The notes under the pieces: generated by a model
The model's database searches: none
Seen by the model: the letters and a program-made list of their open reading frames with translations, nothing else
Told to the model about the DNA's origin: nothing
From: Thamnaconus septentrionalis
Lineage: Eukaryota; Chordata; Actinopteri; Tetraodontiformes; Monacanthidae
NCBI GenBank assembly: GCA_009823395.1
Contig: CM020506.1
Coordinates: forward strand, 4,234,501 to 4,298,500
DNA length: 64,000 nt
Direction: 5' to 3'
Part shown: positions 53,842 to 64,000 of the stretch, one piece after another
Layout: every line of letters starts with the position of its first letter
Position numbering within the stretch: the first letter of the stretch is position 1
Program-made: the position numbers and the translations under genes

Positions 53842-56400
53842 TTGGGCGTCATCTTCAAACTAGATCACCGTTAATCAGCAGCGAATTGATTGTATAAAGC
53901 TCCAGCTGTCTGGGAGTTACGAGACGCTCAGAGTTTCAAGTGAGTTTGCGACACTCAGTCTCACATTGCGTCGTCGTTCGGCGCCACCGATGGACTTTTC
54001 AAGGAAATCTTATTATAACATGAAAAACACCGTCGTCTATTGGATTTTATGCTGCCGTATAAACACTCTCCATTATGAGAACAAACAAGATGGGCCATGT
54101 GACCGAGACCAGCCAGTTTCTGTGAACTGTGCAACACAAACAAACACACCAGCTTGTGTAGAATGTATTAACAAGAGAGGACGAGGGTTTCTCTTCTTTG
54201 CTTTGCTTTTTCCCGCACCAACATATTTTCCCCTTCATACATGCAGTGTCTATTCAATTCGTACTTGTCTCGCCCTCTTGGAGTTTTGTGGCAGTGTTGA
54301 CTCAACTGATGAGAAGAGGCTATAACTCAGCGGCGGGGGGGCCAAAGTTCATGCCAGCAGAAGACCGTCTCCCAAACTCCCAAAATTCCCTGCCACGGGT
54401 CGTCCTGCTTTTTCCACGAGAAACCCGAAACCGGCCGTAAAAATATCCCGTATACCCAGCAACAGAGTAGGTTGCGACAACAGCGGGGACGGCCGGAGTT
54501 GCCTCAGCAGACAGACAATGGCGGGCCGAGACTCTGGCCACCAGCGGGTAGCGTTCCTGGTTGCAGAGGCGCTCTTGTCACACCGACTAGTTTCCGTGTT
54601 GTCGTGCCCGTCACAGTAAACCGTTATCCGGGGAAGAAAAATAAATTAATAAGCAGAACAGTGGAGGGATGACTCACAGGAAAGGTTTTTATTACACTTT
54701 CTGTGGCAAAGGGCTCGCTGCTGCTGGGCTAATTAGCCACTTAAGCTTTCCAGTTCAGTGCATATAAAGGCATAATGCTGCACAGTCAGGCTAGGAAATC
54801 AGCAGAAAATAAACTCCCCTTGGTAGATTCATTGACATGTTGGATTTATTTTGATCAGCTTTCAGCTTATTTTACTTGTGAGTCTGTCTTGGGCGCAGAA
54901 TGTGTGTGTAGTTTTACACTGTCCCTTGTTTTTTTAGTGGCTATCTTGCCCCTTGATACCACTTTCCAACTATCAGTGTGTTGCTTATGGTAGCTGGAAG
55001 TGACGCAACTGAGAAACTAACAAGAACTCTCTACATGCGGTCAGGCGGAGTCAAACAATTTCTGATACTTTTGGCAGGGGTCTCCATGGTTTCTAGGTGT
55101 ACGAGGAGCGTATGTCTTCGCTAGAGGTGTTTGAATTGTTAACACTAGTGGGATTCTTGCCATGACAGGCAGCAACTTGAAGAAAAACGATGTATAATAA
55201 CAATTAAAACATACAAGCCCTAATGTCAATACTAAAGTCACACCAAAAAAGCATAGGATCTGCTGAACAGCTAATTACGGTTCAGCGAGGACCTCAGAAC
55301 ACCCAATTAGACGCCGAGCAGCATGGGCCGCCCTTAAAAGTTAGACTGGCCTCCTGCTGCAGTACAACAGCAACACGTTGTAGTAATTTTCTGTCCACAA
55401 CATCTTCTTGTAAATAATGTCTGAGCCGGCGGAATACAGGCTTCACTCTGCCATCGCTGCTCTTCACTTCCTGCCCTGAATCATCAGAATCATGTGACTG
55501 AAAAACTCGTATTATCATTATCAGTTTAAATCTCACACATTTCCAAGCGCTCAGGACACCACAATGGGAGTGAAACTCTCTCTGCATTTTAAGTGATCAA
55601 GGAGAAGCAGGAGGAGCTCACATCAACACATAAATCCATTTTAAAGAGTTTTCCTCCAGTTACGGCTCAGTGAGACTTCACTATACGGGCGAAGAACGAG
55701 GACTTTGTTTTCATGAAAGCGATCCCATTTCTAACAGCTTGCCTCCGCATTGCGTGCCTGAGGAAAAAAAACCTCAGCGGGTGTTTCCAGGCCGGAAGCC
55801 GAGCAGCTTCCCTCAGTGTTGCCATGCAGACCCTCCGCTACCTTCAGGGCCTAAAGGAGAAGTGCAGCGACAAACAGAACGCAAAAAATACCTCCAGACG
55901 CACAAACACCCCGAGACACGGCCAGTCAGATGCACCTCTCCAGAGACAGGAGCTGACTCATCCTCTATTCCAGTCTGATCCATGACCCAGCCGGGTCATG
56001 TCAACAAGACGGGGAAACTGTAGACCTGAGAATTGGATTGGGGGGCATTGGGGAGGGGAGAGGGGACGGGGTGCGGCCAGTCGCCGTGGAGACGGGCAGA
56101 TTCAAACCGGGGCTGAAATGTGAACTTGAAGGCTGTCGACAAAAGCGCAACGCAAACAGCCGTCACATTGTACGCCTAGTGGTGGCATGTGTCCCCGCAG
56201 AGCCCACCCTCACCCCATTGCCCCACCCCCACCCTAGCCCACCTCAGTTCCCCAGCCCAGCCCCCACCCCAGCCCACCTCTCCCACCGACCTGCATCTGT
56301 CCAGCCTGTGCAGGCATGTGCTCAGCTGTGCGTTTGGGGAGTGTGATGGGGTGTGTGCACTCAGCTGTGACCAGAGTGAGTCACTGTGCGCACACACACT

Positions 56401-56441
<41 letters not shown>

Positions 56442-56523
56442 AGTAAGAAACAGTGGGCTGCATTGCTCAGCATTCGCATGTGTGTTGCCTCTCTTTGTCT
56501 GTCTGCTTGTGTGTGTGTGTGTG

Positions 56524-56572
<49 letters not shown>

Positions 56573-56760
56573 CTGGGGGACCAGCGTGGCCTCCTTTTGC
56601 CTCTGCCACCGCTGCTGCCTGGTTCGGCCCTCAGCTGTCCCGGTGGACCGGAGCCAGACGACACTCGCAGCTCGGGTGTTTGTGTGTTTGCACTCTGTGA
56701 CCCAGTACCGTGTCGGTTTATAGTCCAGACCGATGGCATGTGCGGCCGCGTGTTTGTGTG

Positions 56761-56841
56761 TTATCAGCTGCGCTTATCAGGAACAGTGCGGCGGGTTTGG
56801 AGAATTAAAAAGTGAAGTTCCTGTTCTGGAGCTCTGATAAG
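56761..56841. promoter_or_regulatory. cluster of GATA motifs in imperfect inverted layout
   Basis: TTATCA (56761-56766, overlapping an E-box CAGCTG), CTTATCAG (56773-56780) and CTGATAAG (56834-56841). The last two face each other, with GGAACAG and CTGTTC placed inside. A hematopoietic-type enhancer is one reading; DYRK3 is expressed in erythroid cells in mammals. Confidence 0.35.
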
Positions 56842-57379
56842 CCACGGTCCTACATCCTCCTGCGGTGAGTCGTGACAAGATTCATTTTTGCATCACATGC
56901 AAATATGTGAAGGCACTGAACAGCACATTAGCATCAACAATCCTCAGGGAATGGGGATGGGGAGGTTGCGTAACAGGGAAAAACAGAAAAGTGGATGACA
57001 AATAATAACTATTTTTCATCAAAGTCTTTGTATCGTCTGCATATTTGAAGAACTTAAAAGGTGTGTATGAGTAAATTCTGGTCCGGTGTCAATTGAACGA
57101 TGATACATGGTCAGCATGAGTCTGTGATTGACTAATACTGGATACAGACTGACCTGTATTGGCAGCATAAGGGTTGTGTTTTCACCCACCAGTGATAAGT
57201 AGCCATATTAACATAAATAGCAGGTCCTCTTGTGAGGAGACGGCTACTTAACTACAGCAGTCAAGAGCACAGACCTGCTCAGGGTTTCACTGTTTTACTC
57301 ATCACATCATCATCACAGCTGAGTAAGATAGACGTGACACCAGGTGGGACGTGAAGAAACAGGGATTGATGCCAACATT

Positions 57380-57439
57380 GGCTGCAATATGCATTCTTAC
57401 CATTAGAGGCTGCTAAATCTTAAACACAGGACCTTTAAA
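57380..57439. mobile_element. right-end fragment of the AAAGGTCCAG MITE
   Basis: CAGGACCTTTAAA at 57427-57439, preceded by TTAGAGGCTGCTAAATCTTAAACA, resembles the right end of the complete copy at 58259-58539. No left end was found. Confidence 0.5.
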
Positions 57440-57856
57440 CAGCTTGGATCGGGCATTCTAGGGACATGAAGTGTTGATCTTTTCTCACGTTTATACTTCA
57501 CCTACAATTGGTAATAGCAAGAGCTTAAAAAACAAGGTCCTCAATGATAATAAAGGATTAAAAGATTCGCAATGAAAGGAGATTCAGGGGTTTGATTCTG
57601 CCCCTCCCTCTTCACATGCCACCTGCTGTGACAGTATGTGTGTGGTTCGAGGGCAGCAGAGAACAGCAGAGGATAGATTTGGCTTTATGAAAATCCCTTT
57701 GAATGTCTTTGTCATTGTATCATGTGCAACAAATTGAAAATTATTAGTACACCGCAAAAGGCAAAAACAACATAGCAGCAGCAGCATCATTCAGATAGGA
57801 AAGACAGACAGGTTCAAAAGGTAAGAATCAGCTAGCTGTGCCCATTACACCCCCCT

Positions 57857-57890
<34 letters not shown>

Positions 57891-58258
57891 ACAGAACCCC
57901 CCTCACAGCCCATGCCTGTGGATTAAAGCCTTCGCACATCATCTGATGGGAGGAATGTTCCACACCGCCGCCATGAGCCTGCTCGCCGTGGTTCAGGTCG
58001 GCGAAGGAGGAGGAGCGCAGTCAGTGTGTCAGAGGGGAAGTGGGCACGTATGAGCCTCCCGACCATATGGCCAGAAGGTGACTGGATTGGCGTCTAATGG
58101 GATTGTCCTAATCTGCTTTTGCCTTTGGCAGGTAGGAGAGCAGGAAGGATGAAGCGCCACTGAATCGCTCAGATTCAGGGAAGTGAAGCAGCGCGGCCTT
58201 CGACGCTACGGGTGGAGAAGGCAGTAGGTGTGGCACCAGCGCCAAGAGCTCGAGTGTG

Positions 58259-58386
58259 TTTAAAGGTCCAGTAAAAATTTTAAGGAAGACTGACTGACAG
58301 CGCGTTTCGTATATATGGCACTGTCAGGCTGGCTTCCTTAAATAAGAGCAAGAGCAAGACCCTTGCTCTCTCTCTCTCTCTCTCTC

Positions 58387-58465
<79 letters not shown>

Positions 58466-58539
58466 AAGTATACACTTTATAGGCAGTATATTAAGCTTTA
58501 TCATAAATTAAGCCAAATATTACACACTGGACCTTTAAA
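58259..58539. mobile_element. MITE with 13-bp perfect TIRs carrying a (CT)n(AT)n microsatellite
   Basis: TTTAAAGGTCCAG (58259-58271) and CTGGACCTTTAAA (58527-58539) are exact inverse copies. Inside are (CT)n at about 58369-58387 and (AT)n at 58388-58463. The ends overlap TTAA, a possible target site. A related left end recurs at 63835. Confidence 0.8.
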
Positions 58540-59604
58540 GTAAACCAAGCAAATAATCTTCCAAGCGGTTCCTTAAGTTTATTCAACTTTTACATCAGGA
58601 AATTGTGACAGCATCATACAAATGCTGTGCAACAGCAGTTTGCAATCTTCCATCATGGAATAAATCACGATGAGGAAAACAGAAGCTGAGTGATGACCAA
58701 ACGTCTCCTTCAGATATCTTCCTTATGAGCTGTGATAGAACGCAGCGAGTCATACTCACAAAAAGCACAGAATCTACGTCATGTTAGTCTCTTTTTGACA
58801 ACCACACAACGTCCTTTCCCTATTCAACAACACCTGGCAGCTCCGGTTCCCTCACAAACAGCCCGGAGGCACCTGCTCAGCGAAACGCCGCCTCCTTTGT
58901 CGTCCTCACCAGCGGGTGATGTCGCCCAACCGGTTCCTTCATCCTTCATGTGTACAAGTTTTTTCTCCCCCCTCCCCCGGGGCAGCAGCGCCGTGTGACT
59001 GCAGACATCCATGAGTCATCGGCATGAGCGTCGCTTCCGTTTTCTGCGGCCTTTTCGGTGGCCGCGCAGCCACGAAGCAACACGAGACGGCACAAAAACA
59101 AACATTATATAATTCGATTTGGTTGATTTACAGGAATTACAGGAGTTGGGGGGGGGCGAGGGGCGGCAGGTTCTCACTGGATTAGCATAACAGGACCCAC
59201 CATGTGAGAACAGGTTGTATTTAGTGTCACAGCAAGGTCACATGATGCTTCACTGACGAGCAAACGACAACCACACAGCAGGACAGTTTTGCCGAAACCT
59301 CAAAGTGGCCTCCTGAAAAATGGTAACTTCTCCACCAACCCAATCTTTTGCGCAAGCGCTTAAACACACACTTTCACACACACACACCAACAGGAAGCGG
59401 CATCAACGTTACTCACCGACTGCCCGACCCGTCATTCCAGCTGGCTGACGCTTCGCAGCTCCATTGTAAACAACTTCCAGCCCGTTATTAAAGTCTATTA
59501 GCTGCAGCTGCGTCGAAAACGATAAGGTTGTTATATACTGAGATATCAAAGTGGTTCAATGAGTCACTTGAGCACATACTGGACTACATTGGTTATCATT
59601 TTGA

Positions 59605-59755
59605 TTACACTTGACCTGTCTGTGAAGGTTCTCAGTAATCCAGGTCATCGTGAGGTAGAAGGGTTGAGTCTTCAGTTCAGAAGAAGCCCCTTGGATGAGC
59701 GGCGAAATGTCTTCAAGATCACAAAACAAGTCCAGTTGCCCTAACTCAACCCTTG
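59605..59755 (+). repeat. fish interspersed repeat of unassigned class
   Basis: Contains GTGAAGGTTCTCAGTAATCC and GATGAGCGGCGAAATGTCTTC then CAAGTCCAGTTGCCCTAACTC, words that I associate with a dispersed fish repeat. An open frame crosses it but shows no enzyme domain. Confidence 0.45.
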
Positions 59756-60824
59756 TACATCACACTTGACCGCTTCCTTTCCAGGGAAGGAGCGTTTTGG
59801 CAACTGTAATTTCAGTCTTTAAGTGTGTAAATTCCCGAATGATTCCAGTGGGCATGACTCACTGATTATTGAGTCATTATTTAATGACTAACAAATGGAT
59901 TGAAGTAGCCCGTTTTACAGTAAAATAATAAAACAATACACGCACAGACTTGGTTTTCGCGTCTCGTCCTTTGTTGGATCAACCACATTTGGAAGGCTGG
60001 AGGTGGAACTCACACCTCGCTGGGGGTTAGCATTTTATGACATTTCCTCGTAAGTTCAGCGAGTGAAAGAAATACAGGTTGTGCTTTTTTTCATGTCCGG
60101 GAAATTGACTACGTCAACTGTGAGGGGAATTTTACAAGAGCGTTTGACCTTTAAGGTCAAACTACAGCAGTTAAAAGGAACAATTTTGCACTTTGAGTAT
60201 CCCTGTGAAATTTTGCGACTTTGCCAGTTGACCCCTCTGCACCTTCACCGAAATGACAATGCCAATATCCATTTCTAATGGCCCACTTTAAGAAATGAGG
60301 AAGAACAAAAATGACCATAGCTCTCAGTTCCTTGTATTGATCCAGCAGTGATGATGTACAGTAAGATGTTCCTCCTCCACCACTCAACTCTCTTCACTGT
60401 GGCCTTTGACTCAGCGGCTCCAACACTGGACGCCGGGTGTCTGAGGGCATTCGCACGTACAGTCTGTTTCACACTTCCTGTTCCATCCATCCACACGACT
60501 CGTGTGACGGTTGGCGGCCAGTGACGAGGTCGGACTGTTCGATCTGCACCACCAGACACATCGCCACTCGCTCACAGTAGGTAACCCAGTTGCCAGCTTA
60601 GATAACTCCACAGCGACGAGCAAAAACAGATCATACCGGAACGTCAGGTTTGGCTTTTTGGCGTGCTGCTGTATTTTGGTATGTCTGACATATTCTCTGA
60701 TTGGACAGTTTGGAAATTCCATTTGCTTTGTTGCTATGAAATGTGCGAGCCAGAAGCAGAAGGGAAAAAAAAGAGAAAAGGAGAAGAAAAAACAGAAGAG
60801 CATTTCAGTTAATAATCAATTTTT

Positions 60825-62113
60825 TTTATTTTCTTTAGAAAAAGAAACTATGACAACTTCATTTGGTTACTGTACAGTTTCTTTTCTCATAGTCACTCAT
60901 GATAACAGGCTGTGATTTCATGCTGGAAACACCAAACACCCTCCTAGTAACGCACACCACTAACAGGACAGTATACAACTTTCTCTTTTTCCAACTTTTG
61001 CATCTGACGTTCTCTGATATTATGGACTCAATTGCAATAGAAACCACTTCTATATATATTTTATATATTTATATATAAATGAAAACAAAACTGGAGACAA
61101 GAGTAGAAATCCCTGACATTTTCACTTCTTCTCCGAAATTAACTCTTTGAGCAGTCGTGGTCCATACAACATGCACCTGATGTGTGTGTCCGTGTGTGTG
61201 TGTGAGTGTGTGTGTGTTTTTTGGACAGCACCAATCGGCATCTATACGAGCGTGTGTCAGTTTTAAAAGAGGTTCCCTGCCCTACATGGGTGAGAGTGAG
61301 AGAAATGAGACAGACACAGACAGAGGCGCCGAGCGGAAGGGGGGGGGTGAGAGGAAATATAGGTCAGATCGCCGAGCATGCAGACCCCCTTTTGCAGAAA
61401 CACTCGTAAAAGGCATTCTCTCTCTCTCCCTTTCTCTCTCTTGCTCACTTGCACGCTCATGAGGATGCAGACAGTGAAAAAAGGGGGATGTGTCAAGTAT
61501 GTCTCCCTGAGAAAACGCTACCTTCGTCAGTACCACTTGAGAAGAAGGAGAGAGAGAAGAAGAAGAAGAAGAAGAAGAAAGACTTCTTGTGCCACTGGCC
61601 CCGTCCGGTCGAGTCTCCCACATCCTGCCCCTTCCAAACAATAATTAAAAACAAAATCTACAAGATCTGGTCTCTGCAAAAGCCCCCCCGCCTTCCCTCA
61701 TCCTCATCATTGCACCATTTCTTCCGAACCGGACCAACCAAACGCTCGACTTTCCGAAGGGGCCAAACCGTCGCCGCCCTGCTGGTGCCGTTATCTGCGT
61801 ACGAGCTGCTCGGCCATTATGTGTTGAAGTTAGCTTTAGCTTTAGCGTTAGCACTCGAGACGGGCCTGTGAAGTATGCGTGTGGCGGTGACACCTCGCTG
61901 ACAGGCTCCAGTGGAACCCCTGTACCAGATCGAGAGAAGGGGGAGGGAGGGGAAGGGTGAGGGGAGGGCTGAAAATAGGCCGCCCTGCGACCCTCTCCAC
62001 GTCTCCCGCAGCACTCGCCGCCACGTCACACGTTGAACTGACATGCAAGTACCAGAGGGGGGGGGGGGGGCAGTAGTGTCGGTGGAAAAGAAATTATTGC
62101 CTCCTCCTTCCCT

Positions 62114-62168
<55 letters not shown>

Positions 62169-62948
62169 AGTGCCTGAGATAAAGGCCTTGGTGTTGCATG
62201 GGGGAAGGGGGAGGGGAGAGGGTCAGTTTAGCAGTGATTGGCGCCGACCGGGAGTGCGATCTCTGTAGCCCTTTTCAAGTTTGACTCGCACAAAAACGAC
62301 GAGTCTGGAAACAGGAAGGGAAAAAAAAGAGAGAGAGAGTAACAGATTTCAAGCGGGTGTTATGACAGATCGAGACGAGTGTCGGTGCGGGTGCGCTTCA
62401 CTTAAAACACAACACTCACGCTGAGGAGGAGAAGGGTAAAAACACGCGGGTTAGAAACAACTTGCTTGTCCGGGAAGCCGTCCACTCACGCCAGGAGGTG
62501 TTTGTTTTTTCTCTTTTGTTATTTTTTTTTAAAAACTTCATCTAAAAATCAAACCTCGTCAACAGCTCGCCGTATGTAGAAATTTACACAGCCACTCGAG
62601 AGAGAGAAAAAAAAAATCCTCTGTATAAAATTGTTTTTCAAACTTTTTTTTCTTCCCCGTCCCCCCATTCGTCATTTCATCTCTCCGCCGATAATAAAAA
62701 CCAGGAACTGGGGTGTCGACACCTCACAGTAGAAAAAAAAAACAAAAAACGACAACGATAAAAACAAAAGAAACAAATAAAAGAATAACCAAACGAGTTC
62801 TAAAAAGATGGCCTCCGCTTCCCCGTGCGACCTCCGGCTCCTCCCGAGGAGCTCGGAGGAGGTGCAGGGAGGAGGGAGGGAGGGAGGGAGAGAGAGAGAG
62901 GAGACTTCAGCTCTCTCTTTCTTGCTCTCTCCCTCTCTCTACCTCCGC
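60825..62948 (-). other. dyrk3 3' flank, possible 3' UTR
   Basis: Downstream of the dyrk3 stop (62951-62949). It is made up largely of simple sequence, including (GT)n 62116-62163, a 12-base G run near 62056 and purine/pyrimidine tracts. The first minus-strand AATAAA I find is at 60830-60825, so a UTR of about 2 kb is possible, but a shorter one with a variant signal cannot be excluded. Confidence 0.3.
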
Positions 62949-63716
62949 CTACGAGACCAGTTTGGGCAGCACCGTGCGCAGAGGAATGGCCTCCCTGTGG
63001 TCTCCCATCATGTTGCTCCGCAGTTTGTTGTTGGCGGCCGTGCCGCCGCCGCCGAAGCCCGGCGCCGCCTTGCCGTGGATGGGGGGGAAGGTGGTGGCGG
63101 CGGGGGCCGGGTGGTGGTGGTGGTGCTGTCCCTCGGGGAGCCGCTTGACGGCGGCGCTGGGGCTCTTCTCGGCCCGCCCGGCCGGCTTGGGCAGCCGGGC
63201 GGTACAGCCAGGGTGGCGCAGCGCCTGGCTGGGCGTGAGGCGGGTGCTCGGGTCCCAGTCCAGGCACTTCTTGATGAAGTCCGTGAAGGCGGCGTCCTCG
63301 CAGCCCTTGAGCGCCGCGCCCACTCCTTGCTGCCGGGCGGGCGGGCGCGATCTTGCCCGCGCGGCGCGCGCGCGCCCCGTCAGCACGGTGGCGCCGGTGG
63401 GCAGCGTGCTGGCGCCGCAGTAGCGCGGGTGCCCCTTGGAGTTGATGAAGTTCTTGGCACGCTTGGCCTGCTCCAGCACCTTCTGCGGCGGCATGCCCAG
63501 CAGCTCCATGACGCAGGCCAGCTGGTCGCCCTCGTCCTCGCCGGGGAACAGCGGGTAGCCCGTCAGCAGCTCGGCCAGGATGCAGCCGAAGCTCCACATG
63601 TCGATGGGGAGGCCGTAGCGCGAGCCCAGGATGACCTCGGGCGCGCGGTAGAAGCGTGACTGGATGTAGGTGTAGACCCGCTGGTGCTCGAAGCAGCTGG
63701 AGCCGAAGTCAATCAC
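62949..63716 (-). CDS. dyrk3: DYRK3, terminal coding exon (partial gene)
   Basis: C-terminal 255 residues of a class II dual-specificity tyrosine-regulated kinase. The exon begins after a pyrimidine-rich acceptor (CCACCAG, AG at 63718-63717) exactly at V of VIDFG, so the N-terminus and first kinase subdomains lie beyond the window. Visible: the DFG motif, the [13 protein letters not shown] activation loop with the autophosphorylated Tyr, [23 protein letters not shown], the CMGC insert, and C-terminus [23 protein letters not shown] and IPL favour DYRK3 over DYRK2, and its position next to mapkapk2 agrees. A five-His run is present. Two patches (63198-63212 and about 63312-63376) read better in other frames; the normal HPW motif is replaced by HPG. 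The low-complexity C-terminal third is very GC-rich. Confidence 0.88.
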   Translation of the reverse strand: MIDFGSSCFEHQRVYTYIQSRFYRAPEVILGSRYGLPIDMWSFGCILAELLTGYPLFPGEDEGDQLACVMELLGMPPQKVLEQAKRAKNFINSKGHPRYCGASTLPTGATVLTGRARAARARSRPPARQQGVGAALKGCEDAAFTDFIKKCLDWDPSTRLTPSQALRHPGCTARLPKPAGRAEKSPSAAVKRLPEGQHHHHHPAPAATTFPPIHGKAAPGFGGGGTAANNKLRSNMMGDHREAIPLRTVLPKLVS

Positions 63717-63834
63717 CTGGTGGGGGACAGAGAGAGACCGTGAGCCTCAGACACTCGTTTCCACTGAGAATATTTCAAAACCCAATGAGTTTGCTTGAAG
63801 TGTATTTATTACGATCAATACAGAATTTTCACCC

Positions 63835-64000
63835 TTAAAGGTCCAGTGTGTGAAACTTTTAAGGAGGCCCACTTGACAGTGCATTTCATATGCTTTGAGT
63901 GCCTAGAAAAGCCCTAGTAAATCCAATCCATTATAATTTTTTGCCAATTCCATGACTTTTCCATGTTTTCCGTGACCGTGGGGGGCGCTGTTCAGAGGTC
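63835..64000 (+). mobile_element. left part of the AAAGGTCCAG MITE in a dyrk3 intron
   Basis: TTAAAGGTCCAGTGTGTGAAAC at 63835, then CTTGACAGTGCATTTCATATG, parallels the left part of the copy at 58259-58539. It runs into the window end. Confidence 0.6.

Larger units (their letters stand above)
44760..60800. other. about 16 kb gene-free interval between mapkapk2 and dyrk3
   Basis: No exon or RNA gene recognised on either strand. The interval alternates AT-rich parts with GC-rich, non-repetitive blocks (about 46900-47750, 51050-51860, 52300-53150, 55600-56350) that could be conserved regulatory DNA. Microsatellites: (TTGTG)n 44795-44820, (GATA)n 45340-45357, (AC)n 50391-50439, (AC)n 51899-51925 with (GT)n 51989-52022, (GT)n 53812-53839, (AC)n 56403-56437 with (GT)n 56509-56569, (CA)n 57858-57889. 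Repeats and motif clusters are listed separately. Confidence 0.55.

Noticed and set aside
60411..60803. 130-codon minus frame with several Cys (ETDCTCECPQTPGVQC)
   Set aside because: Looks a little like a Cys-rich domain, but spacing fits no family I know, the first half is low-complexity Phe/Ser, and there is no splice or start support.
62713..63659. Long open frames on plus and in another minus phase (236-283 codons)
   Set aside because: Shadows of the GC-rich dyrk3 exon. Only the 62949-63716 minus frame carries the kinase motifs, although short pieces of the other minus phases do matter for the frame-slip finding.

Overview
The window looks like nuclear DNA of a teleost fish, probably a percomorph. 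Evidence: small split genes with GT-AG (and some GC-AG) introns, dense microsatellites, several Tc1/hAT/MITE/LINE fragments of types common in fish, and the gene order prelp - IL-19/20/24-like cytokine - il10 - mapkapk2 - dyrk3. That order matches human 1q32 (DYRK3-MAPKAPK2-IL10-IL19/20/24, with PRELP farther away on the same band). All gene calls come from reading the translated exons; no database was searched.

Layout: 1-5450 is non-coding flank with AG and TG repeats and possible 5' exons of prelp. prelp (+) is coded in six exons from 5663 to 8246, with several introns inside the leucine-rich repeats and one GC-AG intron. 8250-10900 is its 3' UTR and an intergenic stretch with a tRNA-derived SINE and a decayed exon-like fragment. 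An IL-19/20/24-type cytokine (+) is coded in five exons from 11342 to 13364 behind a TATA box. 13640-18800 is intergenic and contains a LINE-type repeat. il10 (+) is coded in five exons from 18930 to 20529, with a TATA box, a G-rich tract upstream and AU-rich elements in its 3' UTR. 20830-26300 separates the convergent il10 and mapkapk2; it holds a 17-bp perfect hairpin, a Tc1-like MITE and a CpG-rich patch. mapkapk2 (-) is coded in ten exons between 43972 and 26799, ends in a GC-AG intron, and carries transposon insertions in introns 1, 8 and 9. 44600-60800 has no gene I can recognise: microsatellites, a LINE reverse-transcriptase relic, a MITE carrying an (AT)n tract, and motif clusters that may be enhancers. 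The terminal exon of dyrk3 (-) lies at 63716-62949; the rest of that gene is outside the window.

Functional logic: MAPKAPK2 is the p38-activated kinase that controls AU-rich cytokine mRNAs, and IL-10 family transcripts are among its known targets. Here a kinase gene and an ARE-containing target sit tail to tail, as in mammals. The IL-19-like gene points the same way as il10, unlike the head-to-head human arrangement. Four perfect CRE palindromes (TGACGTCA) are spread over the il10-mapkapk2 part of the window.

The points most worth checking are two patches in the dyrk3 exon where the conserved protein continues in other reading frames (compensating indels or base errors), the GC-AG introns in prelp and mapkapk2, the pyrimidine repeats placed directly after the first two mapkapk2 splice donors, and several perfect hairpins outside genes. 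I saw no convincing new multi-gene system.
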